34,573 nucleotides of DNA, from contig JAUMYP010000023.1 in assembly GCA_030528565.1 (NCBI GenBank), forward strand, positions 1 to 34,573, written 5' to 3'. The notes under the pieces were generated by a model. That model saw only the letters and a program-made list of their open reading frames with translations, did not search any database and was not told the origin of the DNA. Shown one piece after another: positions 23,735 to 32,086 of the stretch. Position 1 is the first letter of the stretch; each line of letters opens with the position of its first letter. This DNA is from Pseudomonadota bacterium. Lineage in GTDB: Bacteria; Pseudomonadota; Gammaproteobacteria; Xanthomonadales; Xanthomonadaceae. Both the position numbers and the translations under genes were made by a program.

Positions 23735-26206
23735 ATGAAATCGAAAGCCATTTCTCCTGAAAGTTTTTCATATAACTGTCTTGCGCCAGTGGTGCATTAT
23801 TATTTGATGCAATTGGATCATTATCTCCGGCAGATGGATGACGGAGATACGAAGTTTCTATTTGTATCTCGCGCAGGCGTTAGAATAAGGAAACTGTATG
23901 AGGCTTATGCAAGGTCTGCAGGAATTGCTCCGGTTTTGAATCATGACTACTTCTGGATCTCCAGGTTCCTGCTGAATAAGTGTACATTTTTCCGGAATGA
24001 GGCCAGGGCAGTAAACGCCCTGGGCAGTGAGCTTGCCAATCATTCACTGAGTGAAACTATCGGTTTTATTTTTTCCTCGGAGGTTCGGGCAGGAAGTCTT
24101 GATGAGCAATGGTGGAAGGATGTTCCGCCAATGCCGCTGCATGAATTTGTAGCATTAGATTCAGATGATACGAGAAGGCTTAAAGGATATCTCCGAGAAC
24201 AAGGCCAGCTTTTTGAAAATTATCTCTTGGATACTCTAGGAGGGGCCAAACGAGGTGTTTTGATTGACTCTGGCTGGAAAGGGACTGCTCAACACATTCT
24301 CTCTGAAACCTTCCCTGACTATGAGTGGGGAGGCTTGTATTTCGGAAAAATTATAGAGGACTACCGCGCTGTATCTTCAATAAATCCTTATATGGTAGGC
24401 CTTGTATTTGATGCGGCTCAATATGATGAGGCCTCCCCGGAGACTTGCTTTGTTTTGCACAGGCACTTGATTGAAAGTCTTTTTGAGCCCAATGCAAGCA
24501 GCATTGAACGGCTTGTGATGGGGAAAGACGGAAAGGTTTGCTCGCCGGAAAGCAATCTGATTCTTTCAGAGCGAGTGGATCCTGAAGAAGATGCCCATTA
24601 TTTGGCTGTAGTCAAGTACTTGAATGAAAACAAGGGGATTGGCGCGAGCGAAATCTATAATAGGTACAAATTGGCGGTGCGGGAGGTTGCTCGCATGCTC
24701 TCCAGACCATCCAGGGAAGAAGCAAAAGCTATTGAAGGTAAAAAAAGATCCGCCGATTTTGGCCGGGAAATAAAGGTTCCTGTATTGTTGGAGCCAGAGA
24801 ATCGTAACCAATGGGATAATTCAGAAAAAAGATTGCGTGATGCCTTGTGGCTTCAAGGGCAAATGGCTTTGGAGTATCCGGAGAATATTGCTGGTTCAAA
24901 ACAAATTCAGTCATTGTCAACCAATCTGGCCCCCAAAAAGAAATCTGCGCTTGGCAAGGTGGCGATCATTACCAGAACAAAGGATAGGCCAATTTTGCTT
25001 GAAAGGGCTGCTCGTAGTGTGGCAAGCCAGACTTATGAAAACTATGTATGGGTTATTGTGAATGATGGCGGAGACGTTGAACCGGTAAAAACTGTTATTC
25101 GCAACTCGGCAGTTGATCCGCGAAAGATTATTTTGTGTAGCAACAAGTATAGCCTTGGCATGGAGGCAGCCTCCAATACTGGAGTCAAGGCAAGTGAATC
25201 GGATTACATCATCATCCATGATGATGATGATAGCTGGGAACCTGATTTCCTCCAGGAAATGGCCGGTTTTCTTGAGTCAAAAGATGGGAAAAAATATGGC
25301 GGAGCCATATCGAAAACCACATATATTTCAGAGTCAATTGAAGGTGACTCTGTGATTGAGCATGGGCGCTACCCATATCAGGAGTGGGTAACAACTGTTC
25401 CGCTTTCTGAAATGATGTGCGGAAACTTCTTTGCACCGATTGCATTTTTGTTTAAACGTGAAATATACGAGAAGATTGGTGGATTTGATGAAAATCTGCC
25501 AGTGTTGGGGGATTGGGATTTCAATATCAGATTTCTGATGGAGGCTGATATTGGAGTAGTTCCTCTTGTTTTGGCAAACTATCACCATCGAGATGTTGCT
25601 CAAGGACAAGGGGCAGGCGCCTATTCGAACTCTGTCATTGGTGGTGTAAGCAAACATAATGAGTACAATGCAATTGTGCGCAACAAGTTCGCTCGTATGG
25701 CATTGGCATCTGAAAGCAATGTGGCGGGGATAGTTGGATTGCTTGGCTACTCCATGATTGACCTAAGAAGCCGGATAGATAGCGCAAAACATGCCGTGGA
25801 TGTTAATAAAAATGCCAGTGTGAATGTATTTTCTGAAGAGCTTGAGCGACGTTTGGCAAATGAAAGGATTTCTACACAAACCTTCATGAAGTCATCAGAC
25901 GATCATTGGGTTCTTTCTCAATGCATTTCACTCTCGCAAAAAAAGAGAGGTCTATTTAAAAAAGATGAAAACCTTGAGTATTTCACAAAGGTTTTTTCAG
26001 GGGGCGCATCAATTGACAGGGGGCAGCTTGTAAAAATTATCATGGAATTGGATGGCAAGATATTGCCCCCCCCCGATTTCAATGATTCAAGATATTTGAT
26101 TGAAAACCCGGATGTCGCAGAAGTGGTGCGCTCCGGTGTAATGAAAAATGGGTTCCATCATTTTTATCTGTACGGATTCCATGAGGGCCGTAAGCGTACT
26201 CACTGA
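23735..26206 (+). CDS. Large glycosyltransferase: COG5610-like region, GT2 domain and C-terminal NPDV motif
   Basis: This 823-residue protein has three parts. Residues about 1-380 resemble the C-terminal half of COG5610 HAD proteins (FLFVSRAGVRIRKLYEAY, GVLIDSGWKGTAQHIL). Residues about 408-680 are a family 2 GT-A glycosyltransferase (AIITRTKDRPILLERAARSV, DxD-type HDDDDSW at about 495, GDWDFNIRFLMEAD). The end (about 780-823) carries RYLIENPDVAEVV and HHFYLYGFHEGRK, a motif seen at the ends of some surface-glycan proteins. A C9 tract sits just before this motif. GGAG precedes the ATG. Donor and acceptor are unknown. Confidence 0.8.
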   Translation: MKSKAISPESFSYNCLAPVVHYYLMQLDHYLRQMDDGDTKFLFVSRAGVRIRKLYEAYARSAGIAPVLNHDYFWISRFLLNKCTFFRNEARAVNALGSELANHSLSETIGFIFSSEVRAGSLDEQWWKDVPPMPLHEFVALDSDDTRRLKGYLREQGQLFENYLLDTLGGAKRGVLIDSGWKGTAQHILSETFPDYEWGGLYFGKIIEDYRAVSSINPYMVGLVFDAAQYDEASPETCFVLHRHLIESLFEPNASSIERLVMGKDGKVCSPESNLILSERVDPEEDAHYLAVVKYLNENKGIGASEIYNRYKLAVREVARMLSRPSREEAKAIEGKKRSADFGREIKVPVLLEPENRNQWDNSEKRLRDALWLQGQMALEYPENIAGSKQIQSLSTNLAPKKKSALGKVAIITRTKDRPILLERAARSVASQTYENYVWVIVNDGGDVEPVKTVIRNSAVDPRKIILCSNKYSLGMEAASNTGVKASESDYIIIHDDDDSWEPDFLQEMAGFLESKDGKKYGGAISKTTYISESIEGDSVIEHGRYPYQEWVTTVPLSEMMCGNFFAPIAFLFKREIYEKIGGFDENLPVLGDWDFNIRFLMEADIGVVPLVLANYHHRDVAQGQGAGAYSNSVIGGVSKHNEYNAIVRNKFARMALASESNVAGIVGLLGYSMIDLRSRIDSAKHAVDVNKNASVNVFSEELERRLANERISTQTFMKSSDDHWVLSQCISLSQKKRGLFKKDENLEYFTKVFSGGASIDRGQLVKIIMELDGKILPPPDFNDSRYLIENPDVAEVVRSGVMKNGFHHFYLYGFHEGRKRTH
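26066..26074 (+). repeat. C9 homopolymer inside the glycosyltransferase gene
   Basis: Nine consecutive C encode Pro-Pro-Pro at about residues 778-780. Loss or gain of one C would shift the frame and remove the C-terminal NPDV/EGR motif while leaving the GT2 domain intact. Slipped-strand mispairing is possible. Confidence 0.8.
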
Positions 26207-26231
26207 AGGTCAAATTTTTAAAGGAATCAAT

Positions 26232-27365
26232 ATGAAAAAACTTCCAGTGGTTGGAATATTAGGAACAAATGGCTCTGTCTTGCTCTCTGGGCTTGGCAAT
26301 GAAAAGGCAATGGAAAAGGTTGGGATGAATACGGGAAACTTGCTTTTTCAGTATTCTTCTTCAAAAAACATCCTGAACCCGAAGCTTAATTTTTCAGATT
26401 TTGATTTGGATTTGGATGTCAATTTTGAGTTATTGAAAAATAATATAGATGTTTTGGCGATACCCGCGGCAAACCAGCTGAATCCAGAATGGGAACTGGG
26501 ATGGTGGGCAACCATAATTGAGAAGCTTGACAAGCCTGTGGTTATTGCTGGTCTTGGGGCGCAAGCTAAAATTGGAGAGCTTTCCAAGATAGAACTTCCG
26601 GGAAAAACCGTGCGCTTTTTGCATCTCCTTAAGGAGCGGGCAGTTTATGTCGGGATGAGGGGGCAGGGCGCCCTTCAGGTTGCTGATAAATATGGGCTGC
26701 ATAATGCGGTTGTTTCCGGATGTCCATCTAATTTTATAAATCCAGTTATCACAGGGGCATCTATCCAGAGCAAGCTGGACAAGCTTGCGACCAAGAAAAA
26801 CCTGGTTGTGAATCGACTTGTCGGTACCCTGGAGGAGTATACAAGGGAAACAGAGAGGGCGCTTTTTGGGCTTCTTTCTGAAAATATGGGTAGGTATATT
26901 TATCAGACGAATATTTCAGACCTTAATTTCATTACATCCCATGAAAATGAAGAGGATTTGAAGTTTATTGACTGGGAGGCGAATATTGTAGCTCCTGGGC
27001 TTGGGGGAGCTGAGTACAAAAGAAAGCTTAAGCACAGGGGGCAGTACTTTTTCAGTGCTCCGGCCTGGATTGATGAGGCAGGAAAGGCTGATTTAAATAT
27101 AGGAATGAGAATACATGGTGCTGTGGCTGCAATTCAGGGGGGGGGCTTAGGTGTTTGTGTTGCCTTTGATGCAAGAACCCTTGAGCTGGCAGAAACCATG
27201 GGGTATCCGTATGTCATGGCTGCCGATGTTGTGGCGGCAAAGAATCTTGCTGAGCTTCTCGGCAGGGTGAGGTTTGACCCAGATCTTTTCGATAAAAAGC
27301 GAAATGAGCTTAGAGTATCGATGAAATTGTGCTTTGAGCAGTTTGGCGTGGAAACAGCGATTTGA
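26232..27365 (+). CDS. Polysaccharide pyruvyltransferase-family protein
   Basis: This 377-residue protein resembles the polysaccharide pyruvyltransferase family (PF04230), which attaches ketal pyruvate from phosphoenolpyruvate to glycan sugars. Supporting segments are VVIAGLGAQAKIG, ERAVYVGMRGQGAL with SGCPSNF, and the late NIGMRIHGAVAAIQGGG motif. Length fits the family. The ATG at 26232 follows AAAGGAATCAAT; an in-frame upstream start overlaps the previous gene and is unlikely. A G9 tract lies in the conserved late motif. Pyruvylation would add negative charge to the exported glycan. Confidence 0.78.
   Translation: MKKLPVVGILGTNGSVLLSGLGNEKAMEKVGMNTGNLLFQYSSSKNILNPKLNFSDFDLDLDVNFELLKNNIDVLAIPAANQLNPEWELGWWATIIEKLDKPVVIAGLGAQAKIGELSKIELPGKTVRFLHLLKERAVYVGMRGQGALQVADKYGLHNAVVSGCPSNFINPVITGASIQSKLDKLATKKNLVVNRLVGTLEEYTRETERALFGLLSENMGRYIYQTNISDLNFITSHENEEDLKFIDWEANIVAPGLGGAEYKRKLKHRGQYFFSAPAWIDEAGKADLNIGMRIHGAVAAIQGGGLGVCVAFDARTLELAETMGYPYVMAADVVAAKNLAELLGRVRFDPDLFDKKRNELRVSMKLCFEQFGVETAI
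27137..27145 (+). repeat. G9 homopolymer inside the pyruvyltransferase gene
   Basis: Nine consecutive G encode the Gly run following RIHGAVAAIQ at about residue 302. A one-base slip would truncate the enzyme within a conserved motif, so the tract could switch it on or off. Confidence 0.8.
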
Positions 27366-27408
27366 TCGGATGTCTTGCTAAAATTTTCGGTGACCTATCT
27401 GATGCTAC

Positions 27409-27427
27409 GGGGGCATGTAATGCCCCC
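27409..27427. other. Stem-loop between the convergent pyruvyltransferase and galE genes
   Basis: GGGGGCAT (27409-27416), loop GTA and ATGCCCCC (27420-27427) form a perfect 8-bp stem. It lies between two convergent genes, where a bidirectional terminator is expected, but neither strand has a T-run after the stem. Confidence 0.5.
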
Positions 27428-27450
27428 AAAAAGCAGCTTATTACATATAT

Positions 27451-28455
27451 TCAAAATCCCTTAGGGTTTGAATGTTGCCATCGCCAATGATCTTCGCACA
27501 TGGTTCCGAGGTCACGCTCTGCCTTCCAGCCCAGAATTTGTTCGGCAAAACTCGGATCTGCATAGCATTCGGCGACATCGCCGGTTCGTCGAGGTGCGAT
27601 GGTATAGAGTATTTTTTTATTGCTTGCGGCTTCAAAGGCTTTTACTACTTCCAGTACACTATAGCCTTTACCTGTGCCAAGGTTTATTGCTAGGCATTGT
27701 GGGGAATTGATTGCTTCTAGGGCTTTCAGGTGTCCTTTGGCAAGATCCACGACGTGAATATAATCTCGAACTCCAGTGCCGTCTGCTGTTGGGTAGTCTC
27801 CGCCCCAAACGTTCAGGAGTTCTCTACGCCCTACGGCAACTTGGGCAACATAAGGCATCAGGTTGTTAGGAATGCCAAGTGGGTCTTCACCAATCAGGCC
27901 GCTTTCGTGGGCGCCGACAGGGTTGAAGTAGCGCAGTATTGTTATTTTCCAATCTGTATTCGCGCTCCAAAAATCCCGGAGCATTTCTTCAATGAAAAGC
28001 TTGCTGCGTCCGTATGGATTGGTGGCTGACAGGGGGTGAGTCTCATCAAGGGGGAGTCTTTGCGGCTCTCCGTAAACAGTTGCGGATGAACTGAAAACAA
28101 GGTTCTTGACGGCACAGTTCTGCATGGCCATGAGCAGTCTGTGTGTGCCGATGAAATTGTTGTCGTAATAGACAAGAGGCTTTTCGGAAGATTCCCCGAC
28201 GGCTTTCAGTCCAGCAAAGTGGATGACTGCTTGGCAGTCGTAATTTTTTAGGACTCTCTCAAGTTCATCCTGATTTCTTATGTCGCCTTGCTCCAGGAAA
28301 AGCTTTCTTCCCGTGATTTTTTCAACTCTGCGGACTGCTTCCTGGTGGCTATTGCAAAAATTATCAAAAACAACAACTTCATATCCTGCCATTAACAGCT
28401 CAATGCAGGTATGAGAGCCGATATATCCAGCGCCACCTGTTACAAGAATGCTCAT
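27451..28455 (-). CDS. galE: UDP-glucose 4-epimerase
   Basis: GalE interconverts UDP-glucose and UDP-galactose, supplying galactose for surface glycans. It is an extended short-chain dehydrogenase of normal length (334). The NAD-binding motif is [10 protein letters not shown], the catalytic Ser/Thr region [10 protein letters not shown] and the YxxxK motif [25 protein letters not shown] and [10 protein letters not shown] are GalE-typical. It converges on the glycan operon and shares its more AT-rich style, so it probably belongs to the island. A TATATAT at about 28570-28576 could be part of its promoter. Confidence 0.94.
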   Translation of the reverse strand: MSILVTGGAGYIGSHTCIELLMAGYEVVVFDNFCNSHQEAVRRVEKITGRKLFLEQGDIRNQDELERVLKNYDCQAVIHFAGLKAVGESSEKPLVYYDNNFIGTHRLLMAMQNCAVKNLVFSSSATVYGEPQRLPLDETHPLSATNPYGRSKLFIEEMLRDFWSANTDWKITILRYFNPVGAHESGLIGEDPLGIPNNLMPYVAQVAVGRRELLNVWGGDYPTADGTGVRDYIHVVDLAKGHLKALEAINSPQCLAINLGTGKGYSVLEVVKAFEAASNKKILYTIAPRRTGDVAECYADPSFAEQILGWKAERDLGTMCEDHWRWQHSNPKGF

Positions 28456-28646
28456 TGGTAAACCCTGTGCAAATTCAAAGAAGCCGGACAGGGTGATGCT
28501 GTTACCGGCTCGCTAATAGATGGATGAGTATTGCCAAACTGCTGAGCTCCGACAATACTTCTGGAGCAAATATATATCGTTGGCGGCTACCTGAGAAGAG
28601 AGCCTGTTTTTTTGATGTCTGATGGTGTTATTGCTGGCTTTGGCAT

Positions 28647-29546
28647 TCAGGCCAAAAGTCGTGTTGCAAGTGTGCGCAAGGTACTGGCGACCTGGTTCAG
28701 CAGGGGGGTGAGTGCGCTGCTGCGGCGCCAGATGAGGGCGATGCTGCGGGTCGGGGCTTCGCCCTGGAAGGGCAGCAGTTTGAGTTGTTCGGGCTGGGAG
28801 ACGGGCGGGCGCACCGCCAGGGCGGGCAGCAGGGTGATGCCTGCGCCTGCGGCGACCATTTGCCGCAGGGTTTCCAGGCTGGTAGCGCGAAAGCCCGGTC
28901 TTTCCCTGGCGCCGGAGAGGCGGCAGACATCCAGCGCCTGCTCGCGCAGGCAGTGGCCGTCTTCGAGCAATAGCAGGTCGTGCCGCGCCAACTCGTCCAG
29001 GCTGACCCGGGTTTGTGCAGACAGGGGGCCGTTGTGATAGGTGGCAAGCCAGAACGGCTCGTCAAACAGCGGCGCTATATGCAGTTGCTCATCGTGTACC
29101 GGCAAGGCAATCAAGGTGGCGTCGATGCGGCCTTCGCGCAGTTGCGCCAGCAGGACATCGCTTTTTTCTTCCACCAGTAAAAGCTCAAGCCGGGGCAGGG
29201 CAGCTTGCAGGGCGGGCACGGCATGCGGCAGAAAATAGGGCGCGAGGGTGGGGAAGGCGCCCAGGCGCAGGCTGCCCGATTCCGGGTCCTGGCTGCGGCG
29301 GGCCAGCTCGCGCATGGATTCGACTTCGGCGACGATGCCGCGGGCGCGCTGGATGATTTCCTGGCCAACCGGGGTCAGCATCACCTTGCGTGGGGCGCGC
29401 TCGAATAATTGCACGCCCAGTTCTTCTTCCAGCTTTTTGATTTGTGTGGAAAGCGTAGGCTGGCTGACAAAACTGGCTTCGGCGGCCCGGCCAAAATGGC
29501 GGTGGTCGGCCAGGGCAATAAGGTATTTGAGGTCGCGCAGGTTCAT
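28647..29546 (-). CDS. oxyR: Hydrogen-peroxide-sensing regulator OxyR
   Basis: OxyR is a LysR-type regulator activated by peroxide through a disulfide. The N-terminal winged helix-turn-helix (FGRAAEASFVSQPTLSTQIK) is followed by the LysR effector domain. The redox cysteines fall at Cys199 and Cys208 in GHCLREQALDVC, exactly as in E. coli OxyR. Length 299 is normal. It follows ahpF, giving the Xanthomonas-type ahpC-ahpF-oxyR order. A terminator-like hairpin ends four bases before its ATG and no Shine-Dalgarno is visible. Confidence 0.95.
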   Translation of the reverse strand: MNLRDLKYLIALADHRHFGRAAEASFVSQPTLSTQIKKLEEELGVQLFERAPRKVMLTPVGQEIIQRARGIVAEVESMRELARRSQDPESGSLRLGAFPTLAPYFLPHAVPALQAALPRLELLLVEEKSDVLLAQLREGRIDATLIALPVHDEQLHIAPLFDEPFWLATYHNGPLSAQTRVSLDELARHDLLLLEDGHCLREQALDVCRLSGARERPGFRATSLETLRQMVAAGAGITLLPALAVRPPVSQPEQLKLLPFQGEAPTRSIALIWRRSSALTPLLNQVASTLRTLATRLLA

Positions 29547-29549
29547 GGG

Positions 29550-29595
29550 AAAAACCGCGCCGCCTGACCTTGGCGATTTGGCTGGGGTCAGGCGG
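29550..29595 (-). terminator. Terminator-like hairpin between ahpF and oxyR
   Basis: On the reverse strand CCGCCTGACC (29595-29586) pairs perfectly over 10 bp with GGTCAGGCGG (29569-29560). CGCGGTTTTT follows, ending at 29550, and the oxyR ATG starts at 29546. It may limit read-through from ahpF into oxyR. Confidence 0.7.
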
Positions 29596-29610
29596 GCGGT
29601 GGGGGGAGGG

Positions 29611-31176
29611 TCAAGGATTGGGGGCTGATTCTCGAATCAGGTGGTCAAAGGCCGAAAGCGAGGCGGTGGCGCCAGCGCCCATGGCGATGATGATTTGCTT
29701 GTAGGGCACGGTGGTGCAGTCACCGGCAGCAAACACACCGGGCAGGTTGGTAGCGCCGCACTCGTCGATGATGATTTCGCCGCGCGGGCTAAGCGCCATG
29801 CCGCTGTCTTTGAGCCATTCGCTATTGGGCAGCAGGCCAATCTGCACAAAGATGCCTTCCAGTTCGAGCGTGTGCTTTGCGCCGCTGCTGCGGTCTTGAT
29901 AGCTCAGGCCGTGCACTTTGTCGGTGCCGAGCACTTCGGTGGTCAGCGCCTGGGTGATGATGGTGACGTTCGGCAGGCTGCGCAGTTTGGCTTGCAGCAC
30001 CTGGTCGGCGCGCAGTTGTTCGCCAAATTCCAGCAGGGTGACGTGTGCCACGACACCGGCCAGGTCAATCGCGGCCTCTACGCCGGAGTTGCCGCCGCCA
30101 ATCACGGCCACGCGTTTGCCCTTGAACAGCGGGCCATCGCAGTGCGGGCAGAACGCCACGCCCTTGGCCATGAATTGTTCTTCGCCCGGCACTTCCATGC
30201 GCCGCCAGCGTGCGCCGGTGGCGAGGATGATGGATTTGCCGCTGAGGGTGGCGCCGCTGGCGGTGGTGACTTTCCAGCCGCCTTCGACCTGTTCGAGCTT
30301 TTCGGCCCGTTGCAGGTTCATCACATCGACATCGTAGTCGGCCACATGGGCTTCCAGTGCGGCGGCGAGCTTGGGGCCTTCGGTTTCGCGCACCGAGATG
30401 AAATTTTCAATCGCCAGGGTATCCAGCACCTGGCCGCCGAAGCGTTCGGCCAGCACGCCGGTGCGGATGCCCTTGCGGGCGGAATAGATGGCAGCTGCCG
30501 CACCGGCCGGGCCACCGCCGATGACCAGTACATCGAACGGGGCTTTTTCGCTGATGGCGCGCGCTGCGCGTTCTTCCGCGCCGCTGTCGAGCTTGGCGAT
30601 GAATTCGGCAATGCCCATCCGGCCCTGTGCAAACGGCTGGCCGTTCAGGAACACCTGCGGCACGGTCATGATTTGCCGGCGCTCGACTTCTTCGGGGAAA
30701 AACGCGCCGTCAATCGCGGTATGGCGGATGCTCGGGTTGAGCGCGGCCAGGGTGTTCAGCGCCTGCACCACGTCCGGGCAGTTCTGGCAGGACTGCGAAA
30801 AGAAGGTTTCAAAGTGGTATTGGCCTTCCAGCGCCTTGATTTGCGCGATGGTTTCCTCATCCAGCTTGGGCGGATGCTGGCCGACATGCAGCAAGGCCAG
30901 TACCAGCGAGGTGAACTCGTGACCCAGCGGCAGGCCGGCAAACTCCACGCCGATATCGGCGTCCTTGCGGGTGATGCGGAAGCTGGGCTGGCGGCTGCTG
31001 GCTTGGCTTGCGGCTTCAAGGGTGATGCGCCCGTCACCGGCCTCAACGATGTCATCAAGCAGGGCGCGCATCTGCTGGCTGGCTTCGCTCTCGTCCAGGC
31101 TGGCAAGCAGCGTCAGCGGCGTGCGCAGGTGGCCAAGATAGGTGGCGAGCTGGGTTTTGAGTTCGGTATCGAGCAT
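29611..31176 (-). CDS. ahpF: Alkyl hydroperoxide reductase subunit F
   Basis: AhpF is the flavoprotein that uses NADH to reduce AhpC. The N-terminal thioredoxin-like domain has its redox pair Cys130/Cys133 in SQSCQNCPD. The FAD-binding motif is [21 protein letters not shown] (about 217). The thioredoxin-reductase-type active-site pair is Cys343/Cys346 in FCPHCDGP, and the C-terminal [10 protein letters not shown] is the second FAD motif. Length 521 is normal. It lies 153 bp after ahpC with stem-loops between. Confidence 0.96.
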   Translation of the reverse strand: MLDTELKTQLATYLGHLRTPLTLLASLDESEASQQMRALLDDIVEAGDGRITLEAASQASSRQPSFRITRKDADIGVEFAGLPLGHEFTSLVLALLHVGQHPPKLDEETIAQIKALEGQYHFETFFSQSCQNCPDVVQALNTLAALNPSIRHTAIDGAFFPEEVERRQIMTVPQVFLNGQPFAQGRMGIAEFIAKLDSGAEERAARAISEKAPFDVLVIGGGPAGAAAAIYSARKGIRTGVLAERFGGQVLDTLAIENFISVRETEGPKLAAALEAHVADYDVDVMNLQRAEKLEQVEGGWKVTTASGATLSGKSIILATGARWRRMEVPGEEQFMAKGVAFCPHCDGPLFKGKRVAVIGGGNSGVEAAIDLAGVVAHVTLLEFGEQLRADQVLQAKLRSLPNVTIITQALTTEVLGTDKVHGLSYQDRSSGAKHTLELEGIFVQIGLLPNSEWLKDSGMALSPRGEIIIDECGATNLPGVFAAGDCTTVPYKQIIIAMGAGATASLSAFDHLIRESAPNP

Positions 31177-31251
31177 GGGGAATTCCCGTCAAGACGTAAT
31201 CCGGCATGCCGCGCCAGTGCGGCGCGCAATTGCCAGGGAGAAGAAAGAGGG

Positions 31252-31318
31252 CTGGGAGCAAGGCCACCGCGGCGACCTTGCCCCCAGTCCTCTCCCGAGG
31301 GGGGAGGGAGAGGGCTGG
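31252..31318 (-). terminator. Overlapping stem-loops between ahpC and ahpF
   Basis: Arms 31252-31263 (CTGGGAGCAAGG) and 31276-31287 pair at 11 of 12 positions. Arms 31284-31296 (CCAGTCCTCTCCC) and 31306-31318 pair at 12 of 13. The two stems share 31284-31287, so they are partly exclusive. CCCTCTTTCTTCT follows on the reverse strand. The structure could terminate most ahpC transcripts; the CTCTCCC/GGGAGAG stem resembles dispersed REP-like repeats. Confidence 0.6.
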
Positions 31319-31329
31319 TAAGCGGAGGA

Positions 31330-31893
31330 TTAGATTTTGCCGACCAAATCCAGCGACGGCTTCAGGGTCTTCTGGCCTTCCTTCCACTTGGCCGGGCAGA
31401 CTTCGCCATCGTGATTGGCGACGTACTGGGCTGCCTGCAACTTGCGCACGGTTTCGGCCACATCACGGGCGATGCTGTTGTCGTGCACTTCCATGGTCTT
31501 GATGATGCCTTCCGGGTTGATGATGAAGGTGCCGCGCAGCGCCAGGCCTTCTTCCGGAATCAGCACATCAAATGCCTTGGACAGCGCGTGGCTTGGGTCA
31601 CCCACCAGAGCGAACTTGGCCTTGCCCACGGCAGAAGAAGTTTCGTGCCACACCTTGTGCGAGAAGTGCGTGTCGGTGGTGATGATGAACACCTGGGCGC
31701 CGGCTTTTTCAAATTCGGCGTAATTGTCGGCGGCATCTTCAATTTCGGTCGGGCAGTTGAAGGTGAAGGCGGCCGGCATGAAAATCAGCACCGACCACTT
31801 GCCTTTCAGGTCAGCTTCGGTCACGGTAATGAATTCGCCATTTTTGAAGGCATTGGCCTTGAACGGCTGAACTTCGGTATTGATAAGCGACAT
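31330..31893 (-). CDS. ahpC: Alkyl hydroperoxide reductase subunit C (peroxiredoxin)
   Basis: AhpC is a typical 2-Cys peroxiredoxin that reduces hydrogen peroxide, organic peroxides and peroxynitrite. The peroxidatic Cys47 lies in MPAAFTFNCPTE and the resolving Cys166 in GEVCPAKW, the positions of the E. coli enzyme. Length 187 matches the family. AAGGAG precedes the ATG at an ideal distance. The upstream region carries a promoter and two OxyR half-operators. Confidence 0.97.
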   Translation of the reverse strand: MSLINTEVQPFKANAFKNGEFITVTEADLKGKWSVLIFMPAAFTFNCPTEIEDAADNYAEFEKAGAQVFIITTDTHFSHKVWHETSSAVGKAKFALVGDPSHALSKAFDVLIPEEGLALRGTFIINPEGIIKTMEVHDNSIARDVAETVRKLQAAQYVANHDGEVCPAKWKEGQKTLKPSLDLVGKI

Positions 31894-31948
31894 GGATAAG
31901 CTCCTTGGTGGTGAAAGAGGCGAAAGGCTTGGCCTTTCCGTGAGGCAA

Positions 31949-31977
31949 AGAATAGATGTTGCCTATTAATTTCACAA
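31949..31977 (-). promoter_or_regulatory. Predicted ahpC promoter
   Basis: On the reverse strand TTGTGA (31977-31972) is followed by a 17-bp spacer and TATTCT (31954-31949), which predicts a start near 31942. An OxyR site overlaps the spacer and -10, and a second lies upstream. Confidence 0.65.
31952..31966. promoter_or_regulatory. OxyR half-operator 1 (over the ahpC core promoter)
   Basis: ATAG, seven bases, CTAT matches the OxyR half-site pattern exactly. It overlaps the predicted -10 and spacer, a position fitting repression by reduced OxyR. Confidence 0.7.
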
Positions 31978-31999
31978 ATCAATTATTTGTATTTGATTG

Positions 32000-32014
32000 A
32001 TAGTTTTTGGCTAT
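32000..32014. promoter_or_regulatory. OxyR half-operator 2 (upstream of ahpC)
   Basis: ATAG, seven bases, CTAT again matches exactly. Its centre is about 65 bp upstream of the predicted ahpC start, suited to activation. GTAT seven bases before it (31989-31992) is a partial third element. Confidence 0.72.
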
Positions 32015-32086
32015 TAATTGCTTCCAGTAACACGCTGCCCGCGTTTCGGTCATCATGCGCGCCAGCCCAGATAACGGTAATGACCG

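Larger units (their letters stand above)
20786..28600. other. AT-richer surface-glycan island
   Basis: Base composition and codon use change sharply after 20785 and return to the GC-rich host style in oxyR (from about 28640). The segment holds a two-component ABC exporter, a HAD-like protein, a large glycosyltransferase, a pyruvyltransferase-like protein and a convergent galE. No integrase, tRNA or direct repeats mark its edges. The composition suggests acquisition by transfer. The set would serve synthesis and export of a cell-surface polysaccharide. Confidence 0.75.

Noticed and set aside
28597-28613. GAGCCTGTT followed by T7 downstream of oxyR, resembling an IS5/MITE end
   Set aside because: Only nine bases match. 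There is no opposite end nearby and no TNA duplication.
29641-31899. A 752-codon forward open frame opposite ahpF and ahpC
   Set aside because: It runs antisense through two well-supported genes, and its composition is that of a codon-bias shadow.
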